DNA of 64,000 nt from Styela clava (lineage: Eukaryota > Chordata > Ascidiacea > Stolidobranchia > Styelidae). The stretch is from the NCBI RefSeq assembly GCF_964204865.1, contig NC_135255.1:5423135-5487134 (forward strand), read 5' to 3'. The translations under genes were made by a program, and so were the position numbers. Under the pieces are notes generated by a model that did not search any database, had not been told where the DNA came from, and worked only from the letters and a program-made list of their open reading frames with translations. This document shows positions 47,951-61,100 of this stretch, piece after piece. How positions within the stretch are numbered: the stretch's first letter is position 1; the number at the start of each line of letters is the position of its first letter.

Positions 47951-48312
47951 CTGGTGATCACATTCCCCATAAGAGGTAATGTTAAAATCGTTTTGTTTAC
48001 GCCACTTTTATTTTTCGCGCGCAGGATGGGTTTTGAATGACTAAGGTCTATTAAATACATATTTAGTATATCAGTAAATCAAAAATAAATTTTCATCGAA
48101 TCGAAATCCCCTCGAAACTACTTTTTCGATGGATAATAATGATTTTTTTGTTGTGAAAAGTAATCAATTCATGACCGATACGGGCATATTTAAAATGTCT
48201 TGCTTTATTTATTTAATTGGCTTCAATTCAACCTGCGGTTGCGTCGACAAAATAAAAAAATCACTATTCTAAAATACCACGGCAATCCGTGGACATACAA
48301 ATGTGTGGTAAA
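47951..48312. other. Left part of a hAT family B-like region
   Basis: From about 48140 the sequence follows the family B interior ('catgaccgatacgggcatat', 'aacctgcggttgcgtcgaca'). It runs without a break into the first 3108-bp tandem unit. Confidence 0.45.
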
Positions 48313-49060
48313 CTGCCCGATTATATCCAGTTTCATAAATTTTTTCGTCATTTCGCGAATTCGATAGGTTTGAGCTGTACTTGCAACACTGACTCCGCTC
48401 TATCGTAATGTTGCCACACAGATTATTTTCAAGATAAACCAGTTAGAAAAATTCCTAAGTCTACTATAAAATCTAATGGAGTAAAATTTATTTTAGTACA
48501 ATAAAAATTGATTGAATATACTTTAATTAATAATCTTATAGCCTATATCATCACAATTCAAGAAAAGGTCGCGTTTTCAAACTCGTATAACATTACCACG
48601 AAAATTTTTGATAGAGATTTAAAGTAATGGATAAAAAGGTAAATGCCGCGCACAATTGACTGTGTTTCGATTTTGATGACGGTATGGCTCCCAACGCCGA
48701 CCAAACATAATGTGTGCCATAGGCACACGAAATTTTTCAATTTACAATGGCAAGATAAATGTTTTTAATCTGTTGCGGGCGTCCTATAACAAAATTGATA
48801 TTGTTTACGGTTTTATTTTTGGTATTTCATATTGTCGCTTTTCAATCGAAAAATTTGCGTCGCGGATTCACCCTTAGTTCGTCTTTAGCGTCTCGCCGCC
48901 GATGAATGGGTAATAACTCTCACTGGATCCAAAGTTCTGCGCGAGATTCTAGTACAAGATTTAGAGTACAAAAATTAAGTAATTATCATCTTTGTTGTGG
49001 CACAAATTTCTGGGAAATTTGTGATTTAGGAAGAATAACCCCAAAGGCCTAAACAACACG

Positions 49061-50176
49061 CCACACTTACAAGAACAGTCGGCGATTTTAGCAAAATACA
49101 ATCGAACGCGGTATTAGGACCCTCCTGGATGCCCACTGGCATATGTATTACCCGCCTAACAAAGCAGTGTTAAAATAAAAAAAATATTAATACCTGAATC
49201 CCGGGGAACTCGCAGTAAGCAAATAAATTCCCACTAGTGAGTTTTACATATGGAGAAAAGTGTCACATGTTTAAACCTGGTGCAAAAAGACACGAAATAC
49301 ACCCAAAATAAAATGGTGAACTCTTGAGAGCCTGCAATACCACCTCATGTCTCATGCGCCTAGTCACTAACATACATAAAAGTCAAGCATCCGTGAAAAC
49401 TGACCTGTCAAGACATTTCTGAATATGTTTCGCCAACTATTTACCAGAACACATAGGACTCTTGAGGGACGAGGCTGATATCATGGAGACGCATATTGGT
49501 CTTTTTCATACACTTATTTAAAATTATTCTGTACAGAAATGATTTCCTATCTCGCTGCACGAGCGCCCTTTATGTCGTAGCAAATAGTGGAATGCACGGA
49601 TAACATAAAGCTAAGTTCTTCTGGGTGAAGCAAATTACTGACTGTGCTGGTGTATAAACTGTTGAATGCTTTGGCTTGAAATGCTTTTGGTCACTAAGTT
49701 ATGACATACTATATTATTTTTAAACAGATCCACCTAAATATTTCAAGACATTGTAGAATAATATACAGATACAGTATTCTTGAACTCTACAGCTCATATA
49801 CTCACTGGATAGATTACAAGATACCACTTTTGGTATTACTACAGACTCTCACCTAAATTCCTATCTAATTCTATCTGACATAAGTGATAATTACCCAGTC
49901 ATCTGCAATAAAACTTCATTGATGCCTCGTCAAAAATGAAATATCCCCTCAACTGAGACAACCGAAATCCAAATGAAATGGCAGATTGTATGCTTCAAGT
50001 CTTCAATGTTTCCGATGAAAATGAATATTTTCAAATTAATTCCTCCGAAAACTAACAACCGTGCAACTAGTCTCAATTAGGAAAATTTACCAAATTGGCT
50101 TATCAAAATGAATAAAACAGAATAACTGTTTAATAACCACAAACTAACAGCCGAAGTCACAAACGATGATATAGAG
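49061..50176. other. Unassigned DNA within copy A
   Basis: No gene or element ends recognised. The same sequence recurs in copy B (52169-53284). Frames conserved between the two reflect the recent duplication only. Confidence 0.45.
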
Positions 50177-51025
50177 CAGTGGTCTTCAAACTTTTTGAGA
50201 CACGACCCCATCTACAATATTATTACGTATGATAAACACTCGCGACCCCAAGTTATATATATATATATATATTCACCTACAGAGACGAAAAAAATATTTA
50301 TCAAATTCGGAACCCAACAACAACCATATTTAATCAGTGTGACGAATGCGACTGCTTCCTTCCAACGAGATCTTGCATTCGTGGCTTAATGTTGCTTAAG
50401 CTCAAACGCAAATCGTGTTCTACGTTTAATCGATTTCGGTGCTTTGATTTTAGCAGACTCATAGCACTAAAAGTCAAGCTTTCAAAAAGATTGATCATAC
50501 GATATTATTCTTTTATGTTTATCAGCCATTTAATAAATTGTAATTACCAATATGACGGTAGCCTGGAAAATGAGGCTTTGCAGTAAAAGCAACGGCCACT
50601 ATACAGTACATTTAAGACACAATAGCGATTTACTTTAAAATATAAATTACTGTCGTTAAGCAATAGCCTTATTATAAAAGAAGTCACTCCAATTCGGAAT
50701 ATAGAAACTTGCTAGCCTATGTAACGTTATTCAACTTAACAGTGCAGACTACACGCTGTTGTGTATTTGTGTCATAGAACGCTGTTTTTCACACGGACTA
50801 AATTTGTGATTATGATGTCATAATTAATTTATCGTAATTGCTCTTGATATTACCTGTCTGCGTGCTTGTTATTCATTCTTTTGTTTGAAGTATCTAGCGT
50901 TAAGCCGAGAAGTCACACACATGATAAAAATAATAAAAGAAAAGACAACGATGGGCACTCGGCGACCCCAGGAATATTTAAAACGACCCCACTTGGGGTC
51001 GCGACGCACACTTTGGTGACCACTG
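50177..51025. mobile_element. hAT-like element in copy A (849 bp)
   Basis: The left end cagtggtcttcaaac and right end ctttggtgaccactg are imperfectly inverted, with 'gacccc'/'ggggtcgcga' subterminal words. The flanks atatagag and aaactcga do not match, so the insertion duplication has decayed or was never standard. It includes an (AT)n run at about 50253-50271. Confidence 0.65.
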
Positions 51026-53284
51026 AAACTCGACTATAATGCAATTGAAAAAATCGATTACAATTACTGTTTAAGATAACTAATTAAAATCATGAAAAAA
51101 ATCTGAATAATTAACTAGTTCGGTTATTTACATATTCAAGCTGAGTTGTCATGAACTCATGGTCTGTCATCAGATTAGGCAGTGTGACAAATCTTTGAAT
51201 TGATAACCAACTATATGAACAACTGATGAAAAACAAGCACATAAACCATGAATATATGTATACACGCATATATGAAAATATACAAGCAAAGATGAGTTCG
51301 CTTTTGAAAATATTTAAAAGATCCACAGCCTCAGTTTTCAGTACCATTGTGTCAGCTTGGTCAAGATAACATCCCCATCTGTCTTCTTGAACTACATAGC
51401 TGATAATATACCACCAACTTCTGCCCGATTATATCCAGTTTCATAAATTTTTTCGTCATTTCGCGAATTCGATAGGTTTGAGCTGTACTTGCAACACTGA
51501 CTCCGCTCTATCGTAATGTTGCCACACAGATTATTTTCAAGATAAACCAGTTAGAAAAATTCCTAAGTCTACTATAAAATCTAATGGAGTAAAATTTATT
51601 TTAGTACAATAAAAATGGATTGAATATACTTTAATTAATAATCTTATAGCCTATATCATCACAATTCAAGAAAAGGTCGCGTTTTCAAACTCGTATAACA
51701 TTACCACGAAAATTTTTGATAGAGATTTAAAGTAATGGATAAAAAGGTAAATGCCGCGCACAATTGACTGTGTTTCGATTTTGATGACGGTATGGCTCCC
51801 AACGCCGACCAAACATAATGTGTGCCATAGGCACACGAAATTTTTCAATTTACAATGGCAAGATAAATGTTTTTAATCTGTTGCGGGCGTCCTATAACAA
51901 AATTGATATTGTTTACGGTTTTATTTTTGGTATTTCATATTGTCGCTTTTCAATCGAAAAATTTGCGTCACGGATTCACCCTTAGTTCGTCTTTAGCGTC
52001 TCGCCGCCGATGAATGGGTAATAACTCTCACTGGATCCAAAGTTCTGCGCGAGATTCTAGTACAAGATTTAGAGTACAAAAATTAAGTAATTATCATCTT
52101 TGTTGTGGCACAAATTTCTGGGAAATTTGTGATTTAGGAAGAATAACCCCAAAGGCCTAAACAACACGCCACACTTACAAGAACAGTCGGCGATTTTAGC
52201 AAAATACAATCGAACGCGGTATTAGGACCCTCCTGGATGCCCACTGGCATATGTATTACCCGCCTAACAAAGCAGTGTTAAAATAAAAAAAATATTAATA
52301 CCTGAACCCCGGGGAACTCGCAGTAAGCAAATAAATTCCCACTAGTGAGTTTTACATATGGAGAAAAGTGTCACATGTTTAAACCTGGTGCAAAAAGACA
52401 CGAAATACACCCAAAATAAAATGGTGAACTCTTGAGAGCCTGCAATACCACCTCATGTCTCATGCGCCTAGTCACTAACATACATAAAAGTCAAGCATCC
52501 GTGAAAACTGACCTGTCAAGACATTTCTGAATATGTTACGCCAACTATTTACCAGAACACATAGGACTCTTGAGGGACGAGGCTGATATCATGGAGACGC
52601 ATATTGGTCTTTTTCATACACTTATTTAAAATTATTCTGTACAGAAATGATTTCCTATCTCGCTGCACGAGCGCCCTTTATGTCGTAGCAAATAGTGGAA
52701 TGCACGGATAACATAAAGCTAAGTTCTTCTGGGTGAAGCAAATTACTGACTGTGCTGGTGTATAAACTGTTGAATGCTTTGGCTTGAAATGCTTTTGGTC
52801 ACTAAGTTATGACATACTATATTATTTTTAAACAGATCCACCTAAATATTTCAAGACATTGTAGAATAATATACAGATACAGTATTCTTGAACTCTACAG
52901 CTCATATACTCACTGGATAGATTACAAGATACCACTTTTGGTATTACTACAGACTCTCACCTAAATTCCTATCTAATTCTATCTGACATAAGTGATAATT
53001 ACCCAGTCATCTGCAATAAAACTTCATTGATGCCTCGTCAAAAATGAAATATCCCCTCAACTGAGACAACAGAAATCCAAATGAAATGGCAGATTGTATG
53101 CTTCAAGTCTTCAATGTTTCCGATGAAAATGAATATTTTCAAATTAATTCCTCCGAAAACTAACAACCGTGCAACTAGTCTCAATTAGGAAAATTTACCA
53201 AATTGGCTTATCAAAATGAATAAAACAGAATAACTGTTTAATAACCACAAACTAACAGCCGAAGTCACAAACGATGATATAGAG

Positions 53285-54131
53285 CAGTGGTCTTCAAACT
53301 TTTTGAGACACGACCCCATCTACAATATTATTACGTATGATAAACACTCGCGACCCCAAGTTATATATATATATATATATTCACCTACAGAGACGAAAAA
53401 AATATTTATCAAATTCAGAACCCAACAACAACCATATTTAATCAGTGTGACGAATGCGACTGCTTCCTTCCAACGAGATCTTGCATTCGTGGCTTAATGT
53501 TGCTTAAGCTCAAACGCAAATCGTGTTCTACGTTTAATCGATTTCGGTGCTTTGATTTTAGCAGACTCATAGCACTAAAAGTCAAGCTTTCAAAAAGATT
53601 GATCATACGATATTATTCTTTTATGTTTATCAGCCATTTAATAAATTGTAATTACCAATATGACGGTAGCCTGGAAAATGAGGCTTTGCAGTAAAAGCAA
53701 CGGCCACTATACAGTACATTTAAGACACAATAGCGATTTACTTGAAAATATAAATTACTGTCGTTAAGCAATAGCCTTATTATAAAAGAAGTCACTCCAA
53801 TTCGGAATATAGAAACTTGCTAGCCTATGTAACGTTATTCAACTTAACAGTGCAGACTACACGCTGTTGTGTATTTGTGTCATAGAACGCTGTTTTTCAC
53901 ACGGACTAAATTTGTGATTATGATGTCATAATTAATTTATCGTAATTGCTCTTGATATTACCTGTCTGCGTGCTTGTTATTCATTCTTTTGTTTGAAGTA
54001 TCTAGCGTTAAGCCGAGAAGTCACACACATGATAAAAATAATAAAAGAAAAGACAACGATGGGCACTCGGCGACCCCAGGAATATTTAAAACGACCCCAC
54101 TTGGGGTCGCGACGCACACTTTGGTGACCAC
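53285..54131. mobile_element. hAT-like element in copy B, cut by the BEL insertion
   Basis: Copy of the 50177-51025 element. The BEL element inserted within its last seven bases; only the terminal 'accactg' is found on the far side (62804-62810). Confidence 0.75.
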
Positions 54132-54235
54132 TGTTACCGCCAATATCTTGAAGTAAAATCATTTCCCCCGCAAGTTGGCGCCATGGACCAGCTTATCGAA
54201 TGCTTGGTTATTGCACCACAATGACTTTGTGGAAG

Positions 54236-54243
54236 TGACGTCA
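54236..54243. promoter_or_regulatory. CRE-like palindrome in the 5' LTR
   Basis: tgacgtca is the full palindromic site bound by CREB/ATF-type bZIP factors. It lies 104 bases into the LTR, where a U3 promoter would be. The same site is at 61967-61974 in the 3' LTR. Its use is inferred only. Confidence 0.4.
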
Positions 54244-54920
54244 GGGGACCGCGCGCGCTGCAGGATTCTGGAAGTTTCTGGCTGATGGCTCTTTTGATGT
54301 CGTTCTGAGAGTGTTATTTTAGGGTTTATAATTGATTAATTAGTGAACGACTTAGGCTTGTAGTGTTAGTAAAATGTACGGTATTTATTTGTACTGCTAA
54401 TAATAGTGTATTATTGATATTCCTCACAGTTTTTATTGTAATATTGCTAAGTAATTCAGTCAAGTTATTGTGATTTAATGTTCAAGTTACTGCTTGACGA
54501 CCCTTGAGGACACAACGTCAAGTAAGTTTATACATATAGTTTTGTATTCTAAGTTTTACATGGTTTGTATTTGTTTTCCTGTCAGGCCTTGAAAGTGCCG
54601 GCAGAGGTAATTTGTGTGTTTATTTATTATAACCGTTAGTGATGCCATATTTGGTCATTACGTGATTGTGTGACGTAACAAAGATATTTAGGGTTTGTTT
54701 ACAATAGTATAGGCCTACTGATACGTTACTGCCCCGATCTTGTTATTATTTGTGTATTTATTGTTTTTGTTATTTCAGAAAACCGTACTGACGTACTGAA
54801 GTATTGTTGTTCGTACTTCTTTGTACTGTGCATCTGTTCGTACTGAAGTATTGCTGTATTGTTGTTCGTACTGTGTATCTGTTCGTATTGTTTTACACTG
54901 TTTGCAACACATCACAAGAA

Positions 54921-54926
54921 AATAAA
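54921..54926 (+). terminator. AATAAA polyadenylation signal in the 5' LTR
   Basis: AATAAA occurs once in a likely R-region position of the LTR. The 3' LTR equivalent (62652-62657) would be the one used to end the genomic RNA. Confidence 0.5.
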
Positions 54927-55072
54927 ACATCTTATGCTGATACAGTGATAGTACGCGTCTTTTTGGGAGTGCAACCTGGTCGTCAAGAGTATTGGTATTG
55001 GCCATCCGTACACCCTATGTGGGCAGAGTCTGCGCTCCACAATTAAGATTTAATCAAGGCTCTGCGCCAACA

Positions 55073-55147
55073 TAAAGTTTTTTGACGTTTTCTACAAAAT
55101 ATTGACAATTGTTAAATTTAAAGGCCTCTACCAGTGGACATAAAATT
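55073..55147 (+). promoter_or_regulatory. Leader with primer-binding region
   Basis: The 75 bases between the 5' LTR and the ATG begin taaagttttttgacg. The corresponding leader of the old element (minus strand below 45454) begins ttagttttttgac, so this motif is conserved. It does not start with the TGG expected from pairing with a tRNA 3' CCA, so the primer is not identified. Confidence 0.4.
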
Positions 55148-58100
55148 ATGGCTGAGTCAAATCCAGTTCAATATACTGAAGAAGATGTACAAAGTTTTCA
55201 AAATGCACAAGAAATGGTGCTAGAACAAGAATCTGATGATTTAGAACCGTCCCAAGTTCCAATAACACTGTCATCACAAATGAAAGAGCCTGCAGTTGAC
55301 CCTGAAGTTGTTGCTGCTGAAAAAATATTATCTCCTGTTGGTTCCGGTAGTGGCTCGATTCATGACCCTTTCCGAAGATCGTCTGATGTGGATTCGGTTT
55401 CCCAAATAGAAAACGAAACAAATAAACAAGGGAAGTCCGTAGCATCTTTCAATGCCGAAGATAAGCAAATGAATGTTCACAAAATGACCACAAGAGCGAA
55501 ATCAAAATATAGTGCTCAATCACGTGACAGTGTTTCACAAAAATCAAAAGTTTTCAGTGTTGGGGGTTCGTTACGATCTCGAAGTATCCGAACTGCGTCA
55601 TCGGTAATGTCACGGGTATCCACTTACAGTGACTCTCAAATCCAAGATATTTACAAAGCAAGAAAATTGAATTTACAAAAAAAGATTGAGCTGGAAAAGA
55701 TTCAGCTACAAGACTCCATTTCTCAAGAAGAAGCAGATTGGAGCGAGAAAGTGAGAATGGAAAATGAAGAAATAAGACGAAAACGTCAAATTGAAGAAGA
55801 AAAGTTAATACGAGAAAACGAAGAAATCAAACGAAAACGTCAAATTGAAGAAGAAAAGTTAATACGAGAAAACGAAGAAATCAAACGAAAACGTCAAATT
55901 CAGGAGGAAAAGATTCGAATGGAAGAAGAAGAGCTAAGAAGAAAGCGCCAAATCGAAAAGGAAAGTTTCCAAAAACGCAAAGACAGAGAACTAAATGAAC
56001 TAAAACGTAGAGATCAGCGCACCCAGTTAGAATTGGATGCTGACTTTACGGAAGCTATGGCAGAGAGGGGGTTACCTTTTGACCTTCCTGCTATTTCCGA
56101 TACAAATGGAAGTGAACTGTTACTTGGCACCTGTACAAATGTGTCAAATAGTAACGAGATACAGAATGTATCTCCACCTGAAATAAGATCTTATTCTCCT
56201 GCTACAATTGGAAATAATATTCAATCTACTGTGCCATCTCAGACCATGTTAACAACTGCAAATCAACCAAGTTACACGTTGGGGGATGTTACGCGTTCCG
56301 TTCCTGCTATTGGTGGCGATCAAGGTATGTCGGTTTATTCATCCTCCCCAGGTTTTGAAATTTGTTGTCCACATACTACCAGTGTGCTTGGTGTGAATGA
56401 ATGTATGGTTGTGACTAGTACTGCATCTCATAATGCTAATAATTCAATAACAATTCCTAAACAAATAAATTCTGCTGTGAATCCAGTAAATGTGCTTGCA
56501 AATCAAATTCAGCCTATTCGTATGAGTTCATATGCTGCATGCCCTACCTGTACTGCTAGCTCAAGTTATTTTGCTGCTTCTACTACCAGTAATAATGCAC
56601 CTACCAGTAATTGCATGACTTATTCTTGCACTGATTTTGCTAGCAATTTTAGTTCAAATACAGGTACAATTCCAATTTATAACATGTCACAAGCAGCCAA
56701 TGGTGACATCAATAGACTGACAATGCCAATTATTAATGAAGAAGCTACTCAAATTAATATACCCCAGCCAAGCCAGTTACCAATACAATCAACACCACAA
56801 GTGATTTATGTGCCCCAGCAAGCAAATTTACCTCCAACAGAACCTCCAGTTTTTTCTGGTGATCCTGGTGAATACCACGACTTTATTGACATTTTTGATA
56901 CCGTTATTGCTGCAAAGGTGCAGAATGCAAAGCAAAGATTTGTTTATCTGTTACAATACACAAGAGGCACTGCTCGTGCTCTAGTAAAAGGATGCCAACA
57001 TAAAGGTTCGGCATGCTATGATGAAGCGTTGAAATTACTCGCAGAAACTTATGGCCATAAATTGCAAATTGAACAGGCATGTTTGAATTCTATTATAGAG
57101 GGCCCGCAACTTAGAACCAATGACCTGGAAGCTTTAACAATGTTTGCTGCTGAATTAATTGCATGTGAAAATACATTAAAAGGTATTAAAAATAAAGGTC
57201 TGTCTTTGATGATCATTGATAAAATATCGTGGAGAATGCCATCAGTTTGGAGGCCAGGTTGGCGAACTTTGGTGGATGATACTCTTCATGTGAAAGAAAA
57301 GGACTTGACCTTAGCACATCTTGTGTCATATGTGCGTAAGAAAACGAGGGAATTGTCAAACCTTTCTAATCCTGAAACAAATAATGTCCAAAAACCCAGA
57401 GAAATTGCAAATAAACCAATGAAGCAACACAAGTCATATTTTACTACAACTGTCTCCGCTGCTGACAAACCAATTCCTAAATGTTTTAAATGCAGTGGCA
57501 CTCATTTCCTGAATCAATGTCAAGAGTTTAGGAACATGAAACATGCGGACAGAGAAAGATTTGTGAGGGATTTGAAATTATGTTTTTCTTGTCTACAAAA
57601 AGGGCACTGGTCAAGGCAGTGCAGACGCGAGAACCCATGCAGAGTTCCAAATTGTAAGCGAAAGCATACTACGCTTTTGCACCCCCCAGATAATGTAAAT
57701 GCGGATGATCAATCTGAACATCATAAGCCTGCTGATGATGCTTCTGTATCCAAAAATACTAATGAAAACAGAGAAGCAAATAAATTTAGTGCGTTTGTGA
57801 ATTCTGCCAGTGAAGCGAGAGTGTTATTAAACGTAATTCCAGTCAAGGTACGTGTGAAGGGACAGAATGATGTTGTGTTAACAAATGCCTTTTTCGACAC
57901 TGGCTCAACATGTTCTTTTATAAGTGAAGCGCTCATGCAAAGATTGAATGCCACTGGTCAGGAAACAAATTTAAATATTCGTACTATTTCAAATGTGACT
58001 GAACAAAAGAAAAGCTCTGTTATTAACGACATTGAGCTATCCCATTTTGATGAATCTGATTTTATTGCATTGGGTCAACTGTTTTCTAATAAATGTATCG

Positions 58101-61100
58101 ATATTGATGTTTCAAATATTCCAACACAGAAGGATGTGGATCAGTTTCATGAATTCAAGGATGTGGTAATTCCCAGGCTAAATCAAAAAGTTGGCTTGCT
58201 GATAGGAAAAGATAATTTTGCTCTACATAAGCCATTGGAAATTGTACACGGGCCAGATGAATATTTTGCTGTGAGATGCCCTGCTGGATGGATGATCAGC
58301 TGTCCGCCCAAAACTAAGAAAGTTGAAAGATCAAATTCTAATTTTTTTGTCAAATCTAGTGTGCACCCACTTTGTAAAATGTGCACTGAAGTGGTCGATT
58401 CGATACAAAACGAAAAACCAGAATTTTCCCCTAATCAAGAAATTTTCATGGAAAGAGTGAACAAGTCTATTCATTTGACAACGGATGGACATTATGAAAT
58501 TGATCTTCCATTTAAAAATCCAAATGTGATTTTGCCAAAAAACAAAAGTCATGCAGAACAAAGATTAGAATATCTCAGAAGACGATTTTTGAAAGAACCG
58601 GATTTCTACAATGAATACAAAAGTTTTGTAAAAGATATGATTGATAATGGTTATGCAGAGAAGGTCAACAATTCAAGGGAATGTGATGGTAAAACTTGGT
58701 ATCTTAGTCACCACGGAGTGCGCCACCCAGAAAAGAAAAGCCTTCGTGTTGTATTTGATTGTTCAGCTAAATTTTCTGGACTGTGTTTGAATGACGTTCT
58801 GTTACAGGGGCCAGACCTTGCAAATAATTTGGTTGGTGTTCTGGCTCGTTTTCGAAAACAATCCGTTGCAATTCAAGGAGACATCCGAGCAATGTTTCAC
58901 CAAGTGAAAGTTTCCGAACCTCATAGAGATTTTTTGAGATTTCTTTGGTGGCGCAATGGCGATGTCTCACAACCTGTGGCCTGCTTTAGAATGACTTCAT
59001 TTCTTTTTGGTACAATCTGCTCACCCAGTTGTGCCAATTTTGCCTTGAAAAGGACTGCTGAAGATAATAAAGAAGATTTTAGTGAAAGCACTGTGAATGC
59101 TGTTTATGATGCTTTCTACGTTGATGATTTTTTGGATTCAAAACCCAATGCTGAGGAAGCTATAGATCATGTCAAGAATGTAAGAAATTTAGTATCCAAA
59201 GGTGGATTTGAAATAACAAAATGGGTCAGTAATGATCGAGCTGTTTTGCTGTCAATTCCGGAAGAGCATCGTGCGAAAGATGTCAAAGGATTGGATCTCT
59301 CAGTGGATGACCTGCCAGTGGAAAAGGCGCTTGGCATGATTTGGGATGTAGAACAAGATACTTTGTGCTTTCGTGTCAAACATAAGGATAAACCTGCTAC
59401 AAAAAGAGGATTGTTGTCAACTATTAATTCTATTTTTGATCCTCTTGGTTTCGGTCAGCCAGTTCTTCAACCTATGAAAGTTTTGATTCAAGATTTATGT
59501 AGGAAGAAATTTGATTGGGACGATCCTATTCCACCAGAATTGAAGAAAGAATGGTTAAAATGGCTTTCTGATTTACCAAAATTAAAGAATTTCAATGTAC
59601 CGAGATGCTATACACCAAAAGATTTTGGTAAAATAATCGATATACAACTTCATCATTTTTCAGATGCGTCTGAAAAGTCATATGGTGCTGTGTCTTACAT
59701 TAGAATTACAAATACATATGAACAAATTCATTGTGCTATTATAAGTGGAAAAACCAGACTTGTCCCTTTAAATGGTTCAACAATACCGCGACTCGAACTT
59801 TGTGCAGCAACAATTTCTGCTAAAAATGATGCATTTCTAAAAAAGGAACTCAAACTTCCAATTTCGGCTTCATATTTTTGGACCGACAGTACAACTGTTC
59901 TTCGATACCTGGCAAATACAGATAAAGTATTTAAAACTTTTGTGGCCAATAGAGTAAACTTGATAAAAGAAACCTCTGAAATTGAACAATGGCGTTATGT
60001 GCCTTCACAACTGAACCCAGCAGATGTTGCCTCAAGGGGACTTTCAGTTGATGCGTTTTTGAATTGCCAATACTGGAAATCTGGTCCTGATTTTTTGTGG
60101 CAAGCTGCTGAGGAATGGCCTTTACAGCCCGATTTTGTGAACAATTGCTCTACGGATAATCTTGAGGTGAAAAAAGAATCGATACAATGTTTTTCAAATA
60201 CAGCAAGTGAAAAATCGGTCCTAGATCGTATAATTTCAAAATATTCAGACTGGTTTCGTCTGAAGAAAGCTTTTGCCTGGATATTACGAGGTAAAAATAT
60301 GTTGTTTTCAAAACTTAAAGCAAATGAATTGCCTTCTAAACTGCCAAAAGAAAATCGTATTCAACCACTTTCTGTTACTGAACTACGAAATGCGGAATTG
60401 GAGATAATCAAATATGAACAATCAAAATATTTCTGCGAAGAAATACGTTTGCTGTCAAATAATCAAGAAATTCCAAAATCAAGCACTTTGATTTCGCTGC
60501 GTCCTTTCTTGAAAAATGATATTCTTCGTGTTGGAGGCAGAATCAAAGATGCTCCAATTAGTTATGATGCAAAGCATCCAATTGTTATACCAAAAGACAG
60601 TCTTATTGCATCCCTGATGGTTGATTATATTCATAGGACAACTGGACACAATGGAAGAGAATATGTTCTTGCAGAAATTAGGCAGAACTATTGGATTGTA
60701 AAGGGGACTTCATTAGTGAGAAAAATTATCAACAATTGTGTCTTGTGCAGAAGAAAGCAGCGTAAACCCGAATATCAAGAAATGTCGGATTTGCCTGTTG
60801 ATAGAGTAACTCCTGATAAACCACCATTTTCATATGTGGCTTTGGACTGTTTTGGTCCCTTTTTCATTCGTCAAGGAAGAAGTGATATTAAACGATATGG
60901 GGTTCTCTTCACCTGTCTAACTACCCGTGCAGTACATGTGGAAATCGCACAGAATTTGGACATGAACTCATTTATAATGGCTTTAAGAAGATTTGTTTCT
61001 CGTAGAGGTCAAGTGTTGGAAATTCGAAGTGACAATGGTTCAAATTTTGTGGCCGCTGAACATGAACTTCGACAAGCAATCAAATGTTGGAATCAGAAGC

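Larger units (their letters stand above)
48313..51420 (+). repeat. 3108-bp tandem segmental duplication, copy A
   Basis: The unit starts 'ctgcccgattatatccag' and ends 'atataccaccaactt'. It holds a family B-like hAT interior (48313 to about 49060), about 1.1 kb without recognised features, an 849-bp hAT-like element (50177-51025) and 395 bp of unassigned DNA. Copies A and B differ at only a few single bases. Copy A has no LTR element and preserves the insertion target of the BEL element. Confidence 0.92.
54132..55072 (+). repeat. 5' LTR (941 bp)
   Basis: It should carry promoter, transcription start and polyadenylation signals. A palindromic CRE-type site, tgacgtca, lies at 54236-54243. An AATAAA lies at 54921-54926. 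Between about 54780 and 54895 a word around 'gtactgaagtattg-tgttcgtact' is repeated in tandem. No TATA box could be assigned with confidence. Confidence 0.93.

Noticed and set aside
55109..55147. Upstream extension of gag-pol to 55109
   Set aside because: The first codon there is TTG; the next ATG gives MAESN, which matches the old BEL element's start.
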